NCBI GenBank assembly: GCA_905182995.1
Contig: CAJJDP010000110.1
Location: 11,699 to 75,698 of the forward strand
Length of the DNA stretch: 64,000 nucleotides
Reading direction: 5' to 3'
From: Paramecium octaurelia
Lineage: Eukaryota; Ciliophora; Oligohymenophorea; Peniculida; Parameciidae
The position numbers and the translations under genes are program-made. The notes under the pieces were generated by a model that was given only the letters and a program-made list of their open reading frames with translations, ran no database searches and was not told where the DNA came from. Below are positions 1 to 12,560 of the stretch, in pieces (the first letter of the stretch is position 1; the number at the start of each line of letters is the position of its first letter).

Positions 1-834
1 AATAATAATTAGTAAATACAATAACCAAAAAACTAATGTAATAGATTGGAAAAAATAATTGCAAAGCTTTTAACTGACTGATTGAGTTATATTTTTTTTA
101 TGTTAAATAGAATAATAATAATAATAATAATTACACTTAGTGCAATTCGGATTACAAGGATACTTGTGCTTACATATATAAGAACTTTACATAACTCTGC
201 AGAGGAGCTCAGAAAAATCTACTAGGATAGAGGTATACATAGTGTAAGCACAAGTAAGATAATAATTTGATCACAAAAAGGATCTAAAAATATTGGATTG
301 ATCTTTTTTGCGAGAAGGATTGATAAATAAACTGAATAAGTGGATCGATATTGGATGCAAGCGAAGGTTGAATTAAATATTTATGTGAGCAAGTTATACT
401 AAACAGATTGAATAAGGCTGTTTGTATATAAGCTGATATAATTGTCTTAATGAGAAACTACAAATAGAGCCATTAACATATTTGCTAAAGTATATTCATG
501 CTTATTACCAATAGCAAAATAAGATTATAGTTGTAAACAACATATGGATTAATCACAAAAAAATCTTTTTTTTTGATCAATAATTTCCATGACATAGTAT
601 GATATGATTAAATGTAAATATATAAAAATGTTGTCTTCAATAGTTTTAGGATCTTGTTTTTAAATTGTAATTGTAGTATATAAAAAACTGCTTCTAATAT
701 TAAGGAACTTCAACATAAGTATTTTATCCTGGATTTGAAAAATAGTAAAAGTTATTTATAAAATATATATTTTGAAATAAGAGAAAACCATAGAAAAACT
801 TATAATATAATATTTCCATTTCCCTTTACATCGT
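1..834. other. A+T-rich stretch, no gene seen
   Basis: No reading frame looked like a protein on either strand when read with TGA as the only stop. A short run of ATA/ATT trinucleotides lies near 110-130. No telomeric repeat is present at the left edge, so the window does not begin at a chromosome end. Confidence 0.5.
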
Positions 835-1365
835 CTATTATACCCTACTAAATTCCCAATTTTCATCTCAAATTTTATCCATTCTTCATGATATCTTTCT
901 GAGTTTATTTCATACCCTATTTAATCGGCTATTTCTTTACATATTTCTAAACTATATTTTGCATTATCAATTCTTATTTTTCTCCTATTTCATTGCATTT
1001 TCTTTGGTTATTCCAATCTCCTATAACATCCCCTATATCATGGCATATTTAATCACATATTCCATCCCCTATTCATCGTTTAATTCATTCTATATTTAAT
1101 CCACTATGTCAATGTCTAAATCATACTCTATTTCACCCACTATTAAATCGCCAATTACATAGCATATTTCATAACCAAGTACTTCGCCTATTTTACCATC
1201 TATTTTATATTCTAATACATCGCCTATTCTATCCCCTATTTCTTATTATATTTAATAGGTAATTTAATCGCCTATTCCATCATCTTCTGATTGCCCATTT
1301 CAACACTTATTTCAAAGTCTATTTCATCACGTATTTCATCGCCTATTCCATCCCTAAATAAGGAT
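835..1365. repeat. Degenerate pyrimidine-rich minisatellite, unit about 12 nt
   Basis: About 530 bases are built from imperfect copies of a unit close to CTATTTCATCGC, with variants such as CTATTCCATCCC. The top strand is strongly poor in G. Units recur roughly every 12 nt but with many substitutions and small indels, so this is an old array. No coding frame was recognised on either strand. The strand asymmetry and unit size differ from everything around it. Confidence 0.7.
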
Positions 1366-2589
1366 ACCCAAATAGGAGTTCAACAAAATTGTGTAACAAC
1401 ACCAACAATATTCCTAGCGTCTTAGGATAGTCATATGTCATTAACCAAACCGAAATTTATGATATTAATTTAGCTAACTCAATATTCAAAATAAAATTGT
1501 CTACTTAATTTGCTGATAGAATATGATGTATAGGTAAAAAATTTTTGAGTGTGTTAAATGTAAGAGGCAATATTAATTATTATAAAAGTTCAATTATGCA
1601 TAAAATTCAGGAATCATAAAACCTGATGCATTATAAATTTTCATGAATTTTAAATTATAATTTTTTAATCTGCTCTTTAAAAATCCTGTCTTTTAACATC
1701 TGAATTGAATAAGATGGGTTACTATAAATTAATATCACTAACAAATAACTTTAAAGGCATAATCACAAAGTTTAAAGATTACCAATAAATGAGATGGATT
1801 AACGATATATAAATTATAACTTAGATTCCTGATAAAGATTTTCATCTTATAAAGCAACTTAACTGAATTATTTTGGAGAGAGGAATCTTTTTTAAAAAAC
1901 CGAAATGACGAAGTTATTAGCAAAAAAAATATTATCGATATTAAATTTTAAAAATAGCTTACATCACATTCCAAAATGGATTTGCCAAATGTATAAGTTA
2001 TTCAAAAATTTAATTTAATAAAATTCATAATAAGTATTAGATAATAATATGGTTTATATTTAATGCTCCAGTTACATTTTCAAATTCTCATCTTAATCAT
2101 TTCTAATTCACCATTTATCAAATCTTTGCATAAAGAAAACTCATGTATCACAACAAGATTTTATTTGTTGCTCAAAATATCTTTCAATTTATTTTAACAC
2201 GCGTTTCGCTTAAGAGATCTCACTTAGTCTCTAATCTACCATTCTCATAAATGCTTGAGGAGAAATGAGAAATAATCTAAAATTTATTTTATCAAAGGAT
2301 ATCTTTGAGGAAAATTGAGTTTAGGTTAAATTGGAATAACCCAATTGCCACAAATTTTTATAATGGTTCTAATTTCATTTTAGATTTCGTAGTTTAATTT
2401 GAGAAAGAGTAGAAGCAACCAGAGTGAGTTCCTTCCATACATCACTATCAAAATTCTCTCAATACTGTATTTTTCTATGCCATGCATTACATTAAATAAA
2501 AAAATAACTAATTATCATCTAGGTCTTTCATTAGCATCGACAATTTCCTATTAGGAAATAAACAAAAGGCAGCTCAGCTAGAAATAGAA
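1366..2589. other. A+T-rich stretch, no gene seen
   Basis: No supported feature. Short open frames on both strands have the composition expected of random A+T-rich DNA and no recognisable motif. Confidence 0.4.
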
Positions 2590-3075
2590 GGAATTTTTAT
2601 ATATTTTTATAAATGGTTGGGCGATCCCAGTTCTCAACAAAAAGCATGTGAAAATGATCGGAAATCTGGATGAATTTCAACTAGACAATAGAATAATGAT
2701 ATAGACTAAAATATTTCACAATATTAGCTTGATAAATTGTAAAATAGTTTGTATTGATAGCAAAATAAAGTAAATTCAAGTTTTCGTGATATAAATTATC
2801 GAATTTTACTGTTATAAGAATTTTTTAAGTAAATATTAAAGAGGGTTGGTGATAAAGGTGAACCTTGAGGTTTCCCAATTAGCTTAGTAAAATATTTCAT
2901 TAAGAAGTGGGTTGGCAGAATACAAATTTAAAGCAAACTTTCGAGAAATTTTATTTTTAACTCTCCTAAGATATGCTTATTATATAATATTATATTGAGG
3001 ATTTTGCTATTCTAGCAGAACAACAATTAATGAAAAAAAGGCAATTTTTTTTTTTAGAGTTGCTGTTAGAGGAAT
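2590..3075 (+). mobile_element. Probable non-LTR (LINE-like) reverse transcriptase relic
   Basis: Three blocks in the order expected of a LINE reverse transcriptase are visible on the plus strand. The first, near 2622-2720, includes IPVLNKKHVKMIGNLDEF and resembles the early block of a LINE polymerase. The second, near 2855-2890, reads GEP, TGA, GFPIS, and resembles the PQG-(F/S)-P-(I/L)-S block. The third, near 2969-2995, reads LRYAYYIIL and resembles the F/R-YADD-I catalytic block with both aspartates replaced. Blocks two and three are in different frames and there are TGA stops, so the element is dead. Identification rests on motif order only. Confidence 0.4.
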
Positions 3076-4289
3076 AAAGATTTTAAGCAGATTTGTGATA
3101 TTATTTATGTTGAAGAGTTAAGCAATTTGATCCTTAGGTAATTTTGTAATTACAGTGGTTCTAACTTTTTGAGAAAAATCTGAGCTTATAGACTTAGTAT
3201 TGCTATTAGAAGGGAGAAAATTAATATTTTAGAACACAATTAATTTATATCAATTATAGATTTATACCAAATATTTAATATATTTTCAGTTTTTTTAATA
3301 AAGGAGTTATTAAATTATAAAAGTTCATTGAATGCCAATTTTGTTGTAAGAAACTTATCTATTTTAGATAGGGACAAGATGCAAGAAATAATTATCTGAA
3401 ATACATTCCTAAATTATAAATTAACTTAGCTATCATAAAATGTGATTCTTTGGAAATTACTTTGAACTAATTAGAAACTGAAGTATTCTTTAATTGAATA
3501 GAACAAGTTTCAAGTTTATAATTACTTTATAAATCAATTAAATATTAGAAAATACTTCATATCTTATTATTAACATTACTTTAATTCTTAAAATAATGAT
3601 GATTACGCTTGAGGATTTATGGATTTATTGTTACTTTTTTGATTAAAAAATTGTGTGAATTATTTAATTTATTAGCTCATAGTGTTAAATCTAATACAAT
3701 CTTCCTAATGATGTGAATGACTTTTTTCTAAACATTCAAAACAAAATTAAGTTACATTTAGGCAATTCTCATTTAAACAAAACCCCATTATTTCTTCATT
3801 TTCATGAGTTAGATATTTACACTTAAGCAATTCGATTTTTTATAATAAATAAAAAGTATTTCATTCATCATTCGAACCTAAATATTCTTTTACTTAATAG
3901 AATTTCTGTGGGAAGTCTTATAGAAACATTTTATTGGCTTAAATATACACAATTAACATCTTAAAGAGTAGAAATAGTTAAAAACACAATATTTAGTTAA
4001 CTGAATTAATAATACGTATTTATATTTTAAAAATATTATCAGGAGTAATTCTTTAATAGTTTGTTTTAGTTAAAGTAAAATTATACCAAATATTTATCAA
4101 TTCTATTTTATGTTTACTTATACCTTATTCCATAAATCTCATTCAATCGTAATGTATAATGTAAGTGACAAAATAATTTATTTTCCGTTTTTCATTATCA
4201 TTTGGAAGTCAATATTAATAATATTAATGAAAATTTCATAAAATTATGAAATAAACCCCCACAAAGCAATAATTGTAAATTAATTAAAA
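3076..4289. other. A+T-rich stretch, no gene seen
   Basis: No supported feature. The 3' part of the putative retroelement above may extend into the first few hundred bases, but I see no motif to prove it. Confidence 0.35.
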
Positions 4290-4574
4290 ATGAGTGAGTT
4301 GAAGGAACTTTATCGTGACATTGATGCATATTTAGGTAGATGATAACAACTACAAATATATTCTTAAGCAAAAAGGAAAAAATTGCAATTTAAAAGATTT
4401 CAAGCTTAAGTTAAAATCATTTCTACTATGGTGGAATGTTATGAATTTTATATTATAGTTCTGGATAAAGTTTAAATGTGTGAGTAAATTTTATTTAGTA
4501 TCCCTTTCTATGCATTTAAACATTTTATTAAATTTCATAGTTAAAATAAAGAATAATAGTATTCTTTAAAATGA
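4290..4574 (+). pseudogene. Coding-like ORF of unknown function with one in-frame TGA
   Basis: Read with TAA/TAG as Gln, a frame starts MSELKELYRDIDAYLGR, meets TGA at 4341-4343, and continues QQLQIYSQAKRKKLQFKRF to a second TGA at 4572-4574 (94 codons before that stop). The mixed charged composition looks more protein-like than the surrounding DNA. The internal TGA suggests a pseudogene or an intron I could not place. I do not recognise the family, and it may be chance. Confidence 0.25.
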
Positions 4575-5939
4575 GATTATTTATTTGATATTTTTAAGGA
4601 TCTTATGATAGTGAAATTTATCAATTATTTATCTTTGGGTCAAATATCAGGAACATTAAGTGTTAATATTTTCTTAATAATGTTTGTAAGACCATATTAA
4701 AGATGATAATCAAAAAATTGGTGATATTATTAATATGAATTCTTAAATAACGATATTTCATCAACAAATATGATTTTAACTTAATTGGTTGATATTAGAT
4801 TGTGAAATTTGTAATGTACTTTTGTTATTGCAATACAAAGGAGCATAAATTTCTATAAAAAAAATAAAGATTTAAAATGATTGAAATCTGAATTAGAGCT
4901 TTAAAAAAAAGGAAGTAACTTTCTTTGACCGATTAAATCAAAATGAACTAAGATTAACAAATAGAATAGTTGGATATTGTATGTCTAAGCAAAGGACATT
5001 CAATTTTTATTGAAAAATGAGCTGATAAAATAACCAATTTGCAAGGGTTCTTTTTAAATTATTTAATACTTGCAAATTGTTAATGACTTTGAATGATCCA
5101 ATTTATAATTTATATAGCCATTAAAATGTTAATTGTAGTATCAGCATTAGGATTGAATGATGGAAAAATTCATTACATTAGATTTAGTTAAAGGATCTTT
5201 GCCATTTGATAGTTGTAGAACCGCAACAACTGCGTCTAAATAATATTTGCACTTATCTGATAATGTATTCAATAATTGATTCTGAAATAAATTGAAAAAG
5301 AAACTTTAAGCAACGTTGTAATATTATAAAATTCATTTAAGCGCATTTCATTTTTTGAATTTTTTTCATTAGTAAATCAAAGAAATTATCACTGAATTAA
5401 AGAATTTTTTTGAATAAATATTAAAAAAACTAGCAAGCTATTATACGATTAGAAAAAATGGATAAAATACTTTTCAATAAAGAATATTTAACTTTCAAGT
5501 CAGAAATAAGCATAATACAAAATTATAACTCCAAAGAAAGTGAAAAATAAATATGTTTACATTTTAGTAACGTAATAGAATAAAAATAATTTAATTTTAT
5601 TGAAATAAACTTAAATTAATAGAAATAAATAAATTTCTTAATCAATTGAAACTATAGTATCAGTTTAAACATAAAAGATTAATTATGAAGATTAAGACAC
5701 AATTAAAATTGTAGAAATAAATGAGGAAAATTTAGAATAAAAGTAATTGAGAATTCAAGAGGCCAAAATATTATTTAATTAGGGTAAAATTAATTTTATA
5801 GAATAAAATAGGGAAAGAATTATATTATAATTTACATCTATTTCTTAAAATAGTTGAATAAGCTAAAATTCAATTAAATAATTAGTGAGGATGACAATCT
5901 TTATCTATGGAAAGCTAAGTTTTAATTTGTATAATCTAA
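4575..5939. other. A+T-rich stretch with one short coding-like ORF
   Basis: Mostly featureless. A 39-residue open frame at 5160-5279 (+), beginning MEKFITLDLVKGSLPFD, has a protein-like composition but no recognised homologue. It could be an exon remnant. Nothing else is supported. Confidence 0.25.
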
Positions 5940-6310
5940 GGTTTTGTATTATACAATTTAAATAGAATTTAAGATGCAATCGAGTGTAATGAAAATGATA
6001 TCTCTATTAATCGTAACAATGATAACGCATGGAACAATAAGGGTAATAAACTGTTTTATATTATCATTTAGGTTCTGTATTATCTATCTACGTAATTTTT
6101 CAAGCTTTTACATATTTTACGTAGATATTAAAATGCATTTGAGTGTTTTGATAAATCTATCTATTAATTCTAATAATGATAGCGCATGGAACAATTGGGG
6201 TAATAAACGTTTAACATAATCATTTAGGTTTAGCATTAAACAATTTAGATAGATATTAAGAGGCTATGGAGTGTTTTGCTAAAGCGATCTATATTAATCC
6301 TAAAAAAAAA
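5940..6310 (+). pseudogene. Tetratricopeptide-repeat (TPR) gene relic, three units
   Basis: Three imperfect units carry the TPR pattern common in Paramecium: a block like INSNNDSAWNNWGN, then a short LxRYxxAIxCFxKAI-type helix. Units begin near 5940, 6072 and 6225. The DNA blocks around GCATGGAACAAT at about 6028 and 6183 are nearly identical but sit 156 bp apart rather than 102 bp, because the middle unit has an insertion (see findings). Frames shift between units and TGA codons interrupt them, so this is not a working gene. Confidence 0.5.
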
Positions 6311-6745
6311 AAATTATAATATTCTAGTGATATTAAAGTGTTAGCTTAATATGATTTTCTTTCCCTACTATTCTTTTCCAAATTAAAAATTTTCTCTTAA
6401 TCAATTTTGTTTTTAGATTAGAAACTGAAACTTAAATTAGCATAGAAGAAAATAATTATAATCTTTATTTTAATATTTTATAATAATTATTAGGTTTGAT
6501 GAGCGCATAATGATTAATTAAGGATTTTTATGAATTATTTATAATTTCAATAAAAATATTTATAACATCTTTTTATTTAATATTAAACTTTTCTAAAAGA
6601 CTTTGACATCATGCTATAATGTCAATAATTCAAATTCTTAATCTTTTGTAATGGTGAGCAATATTGAAAAGTTAGCAAAAGAAAATTCAACAAAAAGTTT
6701 CTATTTGTTTACAATTGCACAAATACAATCAAAAATTTAAATATT

Positions 6746-7878
6746 ATATTATTAAAGAATTTAAATTATTCTCAAATTATTTTACTTGTGAGTGTTAATT
6801 GAATTGAAAAATTATAAATAGTATTTGCTTGAATTTAATCCAATAAATAGGAATTAACAACTTAATTAATAGATTTTCTGTAATTATGCATTATTATTTA
6901 AAAAAAAACTTGTTTTACGTGCTGACATTTCAATAAAAAGAACAGTTAACCTAAAAGAGAAAGTTTTTATCTGTTCAATGGTCAATGATGATAATGTTCC
7001 TTGCTTAAAGTAGAGAGATTGTATTCTACCTAAAGAAGCAATTCTTGGTTAAACTAGAGATTCTTTAAGATTATCTCTCTTTTTTCATGTAAATATGTCA
7101 ATATATTCTAAGGATAGCCTTCAAAATAAAAAACAAGGAAATAATAAACTGAGTCCAAAATTATAACAAATTTTATTAAAGCTAAAGGGCTATTATGTAT
7201 TTCACAAAAAAAGGCAGAAAAGGCTACATGTATCAAATTCTAATTTGTGAACTCAATTTGAATTATTGTAAAACAATAAAAAAATATTCATTAAAAAAAT
7301 CTATATTGTTTTTCATCACTTTAATTTTATTCTTATTTTTTCACATTTTTAGGGAATCAAACATAAAAAATAAATTAATTAACCTTCTAGATAAAAATAT
7401 TTACGTATTTAAAGCAAAGTCTGCATAATTAAAAGTTATTAATTTTCCTTGTTGATAAGCCAATCTTAATTTAATTGCTTAATCAGATTCATTTAATTCG
7501 ATTTGCTTTTGTTAATTCGTTGCTCATTAACTGAGGCTTGCAATTTCAAATGATATGTATTAACTTTATTACTTATTTATGATAGAAGATAACATATTTT
7601 GAAATAAATTAATGCTGTCTCGAAATAAAGCATTCCGATGTAATTGTTTTTCTTTCAATCTTAATTTTTATTGTTTTATTGCTTATTGATATTACTTATC
7701 ATGAGTTCATCACAATATTTGTCAGCAATATAATTTATTGTAACATTATCATTTTAGCAATTAACATTAATCATTTTAATGGTTTTTACTTAGCTCTAAA
7801 TCTGAATAATGTAATCATTCTTTATACAAAGCGCTATTCACCTTTTCTTATTCTCTCACTAGTATTTCTTTTACAAAT
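6746..7878. repeat. First copy of exact 1133-bp direct duplication (likely assembly artefact)
   Basis: This segment recurs at 7883-9015 with offset 1137 and no difference wherever I compared. It ends immediately before the single N at 7879. Small open frames inside (7195-7458 and about 7679-7939, +) appear in both copies and are hydrophobic A+T-rich frames with no recognised motif, so I do not call them genes. Confidence 0.9.
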
Positions 7879-7879
7879 N
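7879..7879. other. Single-N assembly gap
   Basis: One ambiguous base separates the two copies of the 1133-bp duplication. Two similar joins occur at 40,089 and 54,132. Confidence 0.95.
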
Positions 7880-7882
7880 ATA

Positions 7883-9015
7883 ATATTATTAAAGAATTTA
7901 AATTATTCTCAAATTATTTTACTTGTGAGTGTTAATTGAATTGAAAAATTATAAATAGTATTTGCTTGAATTTAATCCAATAAATAGGAATTAACAACTT
8001 AATTAATAGATTTTCTGTAATTATGCATTATTATTTAAAAAAAAACTTGTTTTACGTGCTGACATTTCAATAAAAAGAACAGTTAACCTAAAAGAGAAAG
8101 TTTTTATCTGTTCAATGGTCAATGATGATAATGTTCCTTGCTTAAAGTAGAGAGATTGTATTCTACCTAAAGAAGCAATTCTTGGTTAAACTAGAGATTC
8201 TTTAAGATTATCTCTCTTTTTTCATGTAAATATGTCAATATATTCTAAGGATAGCCTTCAAAATAAAAAACAAGGAAATAATAAACTGAGTCCAAAATTA
8301 TAACAAATTTTATTAAAGCTAAAGGGCTATTATGTATTTCACAAAAAAAGGCAGAAAAGGCTACATGTATCAAATTCTAATTTGTGAACTCAATTTGAAT
8401 TATTGTAAAACAATAAAAAAATATTCATTAAAAAAATCTATATTGTTTTTCATCACTTTAATTTTATTCTTATTTTTTCACATTTTTAGGGAATCAAACA
8501 TAAAAAATAAATTAATTAACCTTCTAGATAAAAATATTTACGTATTTAAAGCAAAGTCTGCATAATTAAAAGTTATTAATTTTCCTTGTTGATAAGCCAA
8601 TCTTAATTTAATTGCTTAATCAGATTCATTTAATTCGATTTGCTTTTGTTAATTCGTTGCTCATTAACTGAGGCTTGCAATTTCAAATGATATGTATTAA
8701 CTTTATTACTTATTTATGATAGAAGATAACATATTTTGAAATAAATTAATGCTGTCTCGAAATAAAGCATTCCGATGTAATTGTTTTTCTTTCAATCTTA
8801 ATTTTTATTGTTTTATTGCTTATTGATATTACTTATCATGAGTTCATCACAATATTTGTCAGCAATATAATTTATTGTAACATTATCATTTTAGCAATTA
8901 ACATTAATCATTTTAATGGTTTTTACTTAGCTCTAAATCTGAATAATGTAATCATTCTTTATACAAAGCGCTATTCACCTTTTCTTATTCTCTCACTAGT
9001 ATTTCTTTTACAAAT
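7883..9015. repeat. Second copy of exact 1133-bp direct duplication (likely assembly artefact)
   Basis: Identical to 6746-7878 wherever compared. It starts three bases after the N, where the sequence converges with copy one, and runs into unique DNA at 9016. The layout fits two contigs whose overlapping ends were not merged. Confidence 0.9.
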
Positions 9016-10589
9016 ATAACAAAATTTCAATAATCCAAGACGAAAAATGTCCTACATTTTACAAATTATGAGCATCTTAAAAGAATTTAAAAATTAATTA
9101 TTTCATTAGCAAACTTCTATTTCTTCTAATTTAGCATGATTATTTTCCATCTTCATTGATTTTAATTCTAATCTAATTGTGGTTAAAAAATTGGCATACC
9201 ATACTAATATACTTTAATTGCAGAGTTTAATACTTTGAATTAATTCGCTTGTATGATTATAATAGAGTTTCTATAAATATTACTCATGCAGAAAACTAAT
9301 TTCATACTGTTCCATTTACTCCTAATCCAATTATATTATTTCTCAAATTATTTAAAAATATTTTGGCTCCTTATAGAATATATAATTTGAACTTAGTGGT
9401 CAAAAAATTTTATCAAATTTGTTTTAGTCTTTCTTGCAATTAGAATGTTTGTCAGGGTAAATTCCGCATTAAGGGCAGATATAGGATTTAAATCTTAGCA
9501 TCTCAATTATCAACAAAACCCATATTTCCTACTTTCTGTGGAATATTTAAATATAAGTATTCTCTATTAAATATTAGATATTTTATGAGTATGTATTAAA
9601 TTTGTTTAAAAAGATATGCTTATTATAATGTTAATGAAATAAAAAGATTTACTTATTCAAATTCTCTAATTTTTTTCGGTCATTCTTAAATTTATCTTAG
9701 AAGGGAACACTTTATTGTCTTTCTATGAGAATCCATTCTAAAATTCAAATTATTTGTCTATTAAAACGATATAATATTTAGCCAATGAAACATTATTATA
9801 ATAAGATATTCTTTACCATTCTAAATCTTGAATTGAATTTCATTTTGAAATCTAAATGGAATGCAAAGAGCAAAATTTATAGTATACTTAAATGTTTAAG
9901 AGTAATATTACTAGTTTATTTGTTTATATCAAATCCTTAGATCTAAATTTTCTATATCTAATCTCTAGTGAAGATAATCAAAGTAGTTCATTCAGGAATA
10001 TGCTCACTTAAAAATATAAAAAAGTATTGAGTTATGTGAATGAAACATTCAAAAATCAAAATTTAACATAACCTATATATTTTCAATATCTAATGATGAT
10101 AGGTTTTATTTTTAACTAACTTTATTGGATGATTATGAATATCTTAGGTTCAAAAGGAAGGAATAATATTAATAATCTGATTTTCAAAAGATTAATTGAA
10201 ACATAGAGATAGAATTTCCTAAACAAAATGCCTATACTGTATCAAATTCAATTTTCCCTAAAATCCAATTATGATTCCACTTTAAATTAATTGAAAAAGC
10301 AAATTCTATAAATAGCGTTAAATAAATTGCTAAATCCTTAATTTTAGAAATTTTTGTTAAATTTATAAATATATATGGTTATTTAAGATAATTATCAGGA
10401 TTCAGAAATAAATGATTTTTTCCAAATAAACAAATTTGACTTGATCTATCAACATCTATCAATTAAAAAATTTATAATAATGTAATTTTCTCACTCTTAA
10501 CTTTTTTTCAATAGTAACAATTTTTTAAACATTATTGATTATATATGCTATTAAAAATTTTTGTTTTTATAGATATAATATCAACTTCT
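9016..10589. other. A+T-rich stretch, no gene seen
   Basis: No supported feature on either strand. Confidence 0.4.
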
Positions 10590-12560
10590 TACTTTGAATT
10601 CTCCATTTTTCTTCCCATTTATATATTCTCCTTGAATAAACTTAATTTTTGACCTAAATATTAATTTTAAATAGTACAAATCAAAATTTGATTAAATATC
10701 AATCCATTATCCATTTTTTCTTCCCTAATCGTCGTAATCTCCTCCCCCTCTTTATATTTTAATTTAATTATTATACACTTTATGATTATTTTTTTTAATT
10801 TCCCAAGTGCCCACTTTTATTCCATTTTTATAAGTTCCAGCAAGAATTATCTTATGTAACCTTTGGTATTCAAATATAAATAATTACACCCAATAATCAA
10901 CGCTTGGCTCTCCAACGTCCATTTTTAATTCATTTTCATCATATTCGCCACCCCTTTAAATAATTTGACATTATACATATTTTTAATTATTGCTGCTCCA
11001 TAACAATAATTTTTCCATCTTCCTATTTTCGTATTATTGAGATATTTCCCTTTGCATAATAAATTTGTACTAATTTAAAAAAAATACTAGAAAAACAATC
11101 TTACTCCTTGAAATATTCTTAAAACTCTAGCCATTTCATCCCATTTTCATCATACTCTCCTCCTTCACTAATTAAATTATGTTAAGATTCATACATTGTC
11201 ACTTCACCATAAATAGTCCAATGACCAACTCTTTTTCCACCTCAATATAATCCTGAAAAGCAGTAGTAAACTGGATCGTAATGAGTTATTTCCATTCCCC
11301 AACTTTTTAACCAAAATCATCAAAATGTCCCCCTCCACCTTAATACTCATCGTCAATCATATCCCACTTTCCAACTTTAACTCCTTTTTTATATTCTCCG
11401 ACATTTATCATTGGGCATTGCCTTTAATTAATTCAAACTTTACAAATATCTATCATGAAGTTCAACCCATCTTCCATTTTTCATCCCATCTTCATCATAT
11501 ACATCTCCAAAACTAAAATTAAAAGCATAATAACATTTCATCTTCTTTTTCTTAATCTTCTTCATCATATATCTCAAAATTTCTAAAATCATCATCCGGA
11601 AAGATAATATTCCACCTACTGTATTTCACACCTTCCTTGTAATTTCCTGTTTGTGTAATTATATATTCACTATAATTAAATAATTATAAAAGTAACCCGA
11701 ATGAAAAATCATAGATTTCTGTCCATTCTCCATTTTTTTTTCCATTTATGTCATATGTTCCACAATATCTGATTATTAATAGTAAATAATTATGAAAGCT
11801 CGTTATCAAAGAAGTATCCCATATTCCAATTTTTCTTCCGTTTTTGTATTCTCCAATATTCAAGATTTTTAACTTCTTACTATTTAAGGTACTTAAAAAG
11901 AAAGTAAAACCATCTAAAAATTCAATCCATTTTCCTTATTTAATTCCATTATTATCATAATATCCTCCTCTGAAAAAGAAATCTATTTTTTATTTTTTCA
12001 AATATTAATGATAGCAATATTCCCACTTTCCAATTCTCTTTCCTTTTTTGTACTCACCAACGAAGTAGTATTATTCAATCCTAAAATTTATGTAAATTTA
12101 TATTTTTGAAACATATTCTAAGGTTCTTTCGAAAGTCCTACTTTAAAACCTTCTTAATCGTAGTACTCTCCAGCATCTAATTTGTCACCATTCCAATAAG
12201 GAGTCCATTTTCCAATTTTTTTATTTTATTATCATACTAGCCATCCCAAAATAAATATTTGAAAAAGTCAAAATCATAGATTATTTCATAATCTGAAAAA
12301 TCACCCTTAATCCAATCCCTAAGAATAATTAGAAATTCCTTTCTTTAGCAAAATTTAACCGTCTTGGATATATTAAATTTGATTGATTTGAAGTTCTAAT
12401 TCGAAATCTATTTTTTCTAGATAAATTTAATAATATTCTTTTCCAGTGATTACTATTCTATTTTGGATATTTTCATTAGCTTTATTTAAATTAGTAATTA
12501 CATTTCAGTTTTTTGGTTACTTAATCATTGTCAGAATTCATTTATATTTTTTAATCACTA
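10590..12560 (-). pseudogene. Decayed MORN-like repeat gene
   Basis: On the minus strand, repeated blocks of the form G-E-Y-K-N-G-(K/R)-K-(I/V)-G-x-W alternate with G-G-Y-Y-D-x-N-G-(I/M)-K-x-G-x-W-x-E. Clear examples are GEYKKGKRIGKWEY (about 12,040), GGYYDNNGIKQGKWIEF (about 11,940), GEYKNGRKIGIWD (about 11,840) and GTYDINGKKNGEW (about 11,740). More are traceable down to about 10,600. This resembles the large Paramecium/Tetrahymena family of MORN-variant proteins. An N-terminal block containing IVITGKEYYQIYLEKIDFEL lies near 12,430. At least three frame changes and several in-frame TGAs break the frame, so it is a pseudogene. Confidence 0.65.

Noticed and set aside
110..135. ATA/ATT trinucleotide run as a telomere or microsatellite of note
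   Set aside because: Too short, and not the G-rich repeat used by Paramecium telomeres.
7195..7458. Small hydrophobic ORF (MYFTKKGRKGYMYQ...), repeated at 8332-8595
   Set aside because: Composition is that of translated A+T-rich DNA with no motif, and the second copy comes from the assembly duplication.
7679..7939. ORF beginning MLIDITYHEF, repeated at 8816-9019
   Set aside because: The first copy crosses the N, the start codon is not ATG, and there is no protein-like feature.
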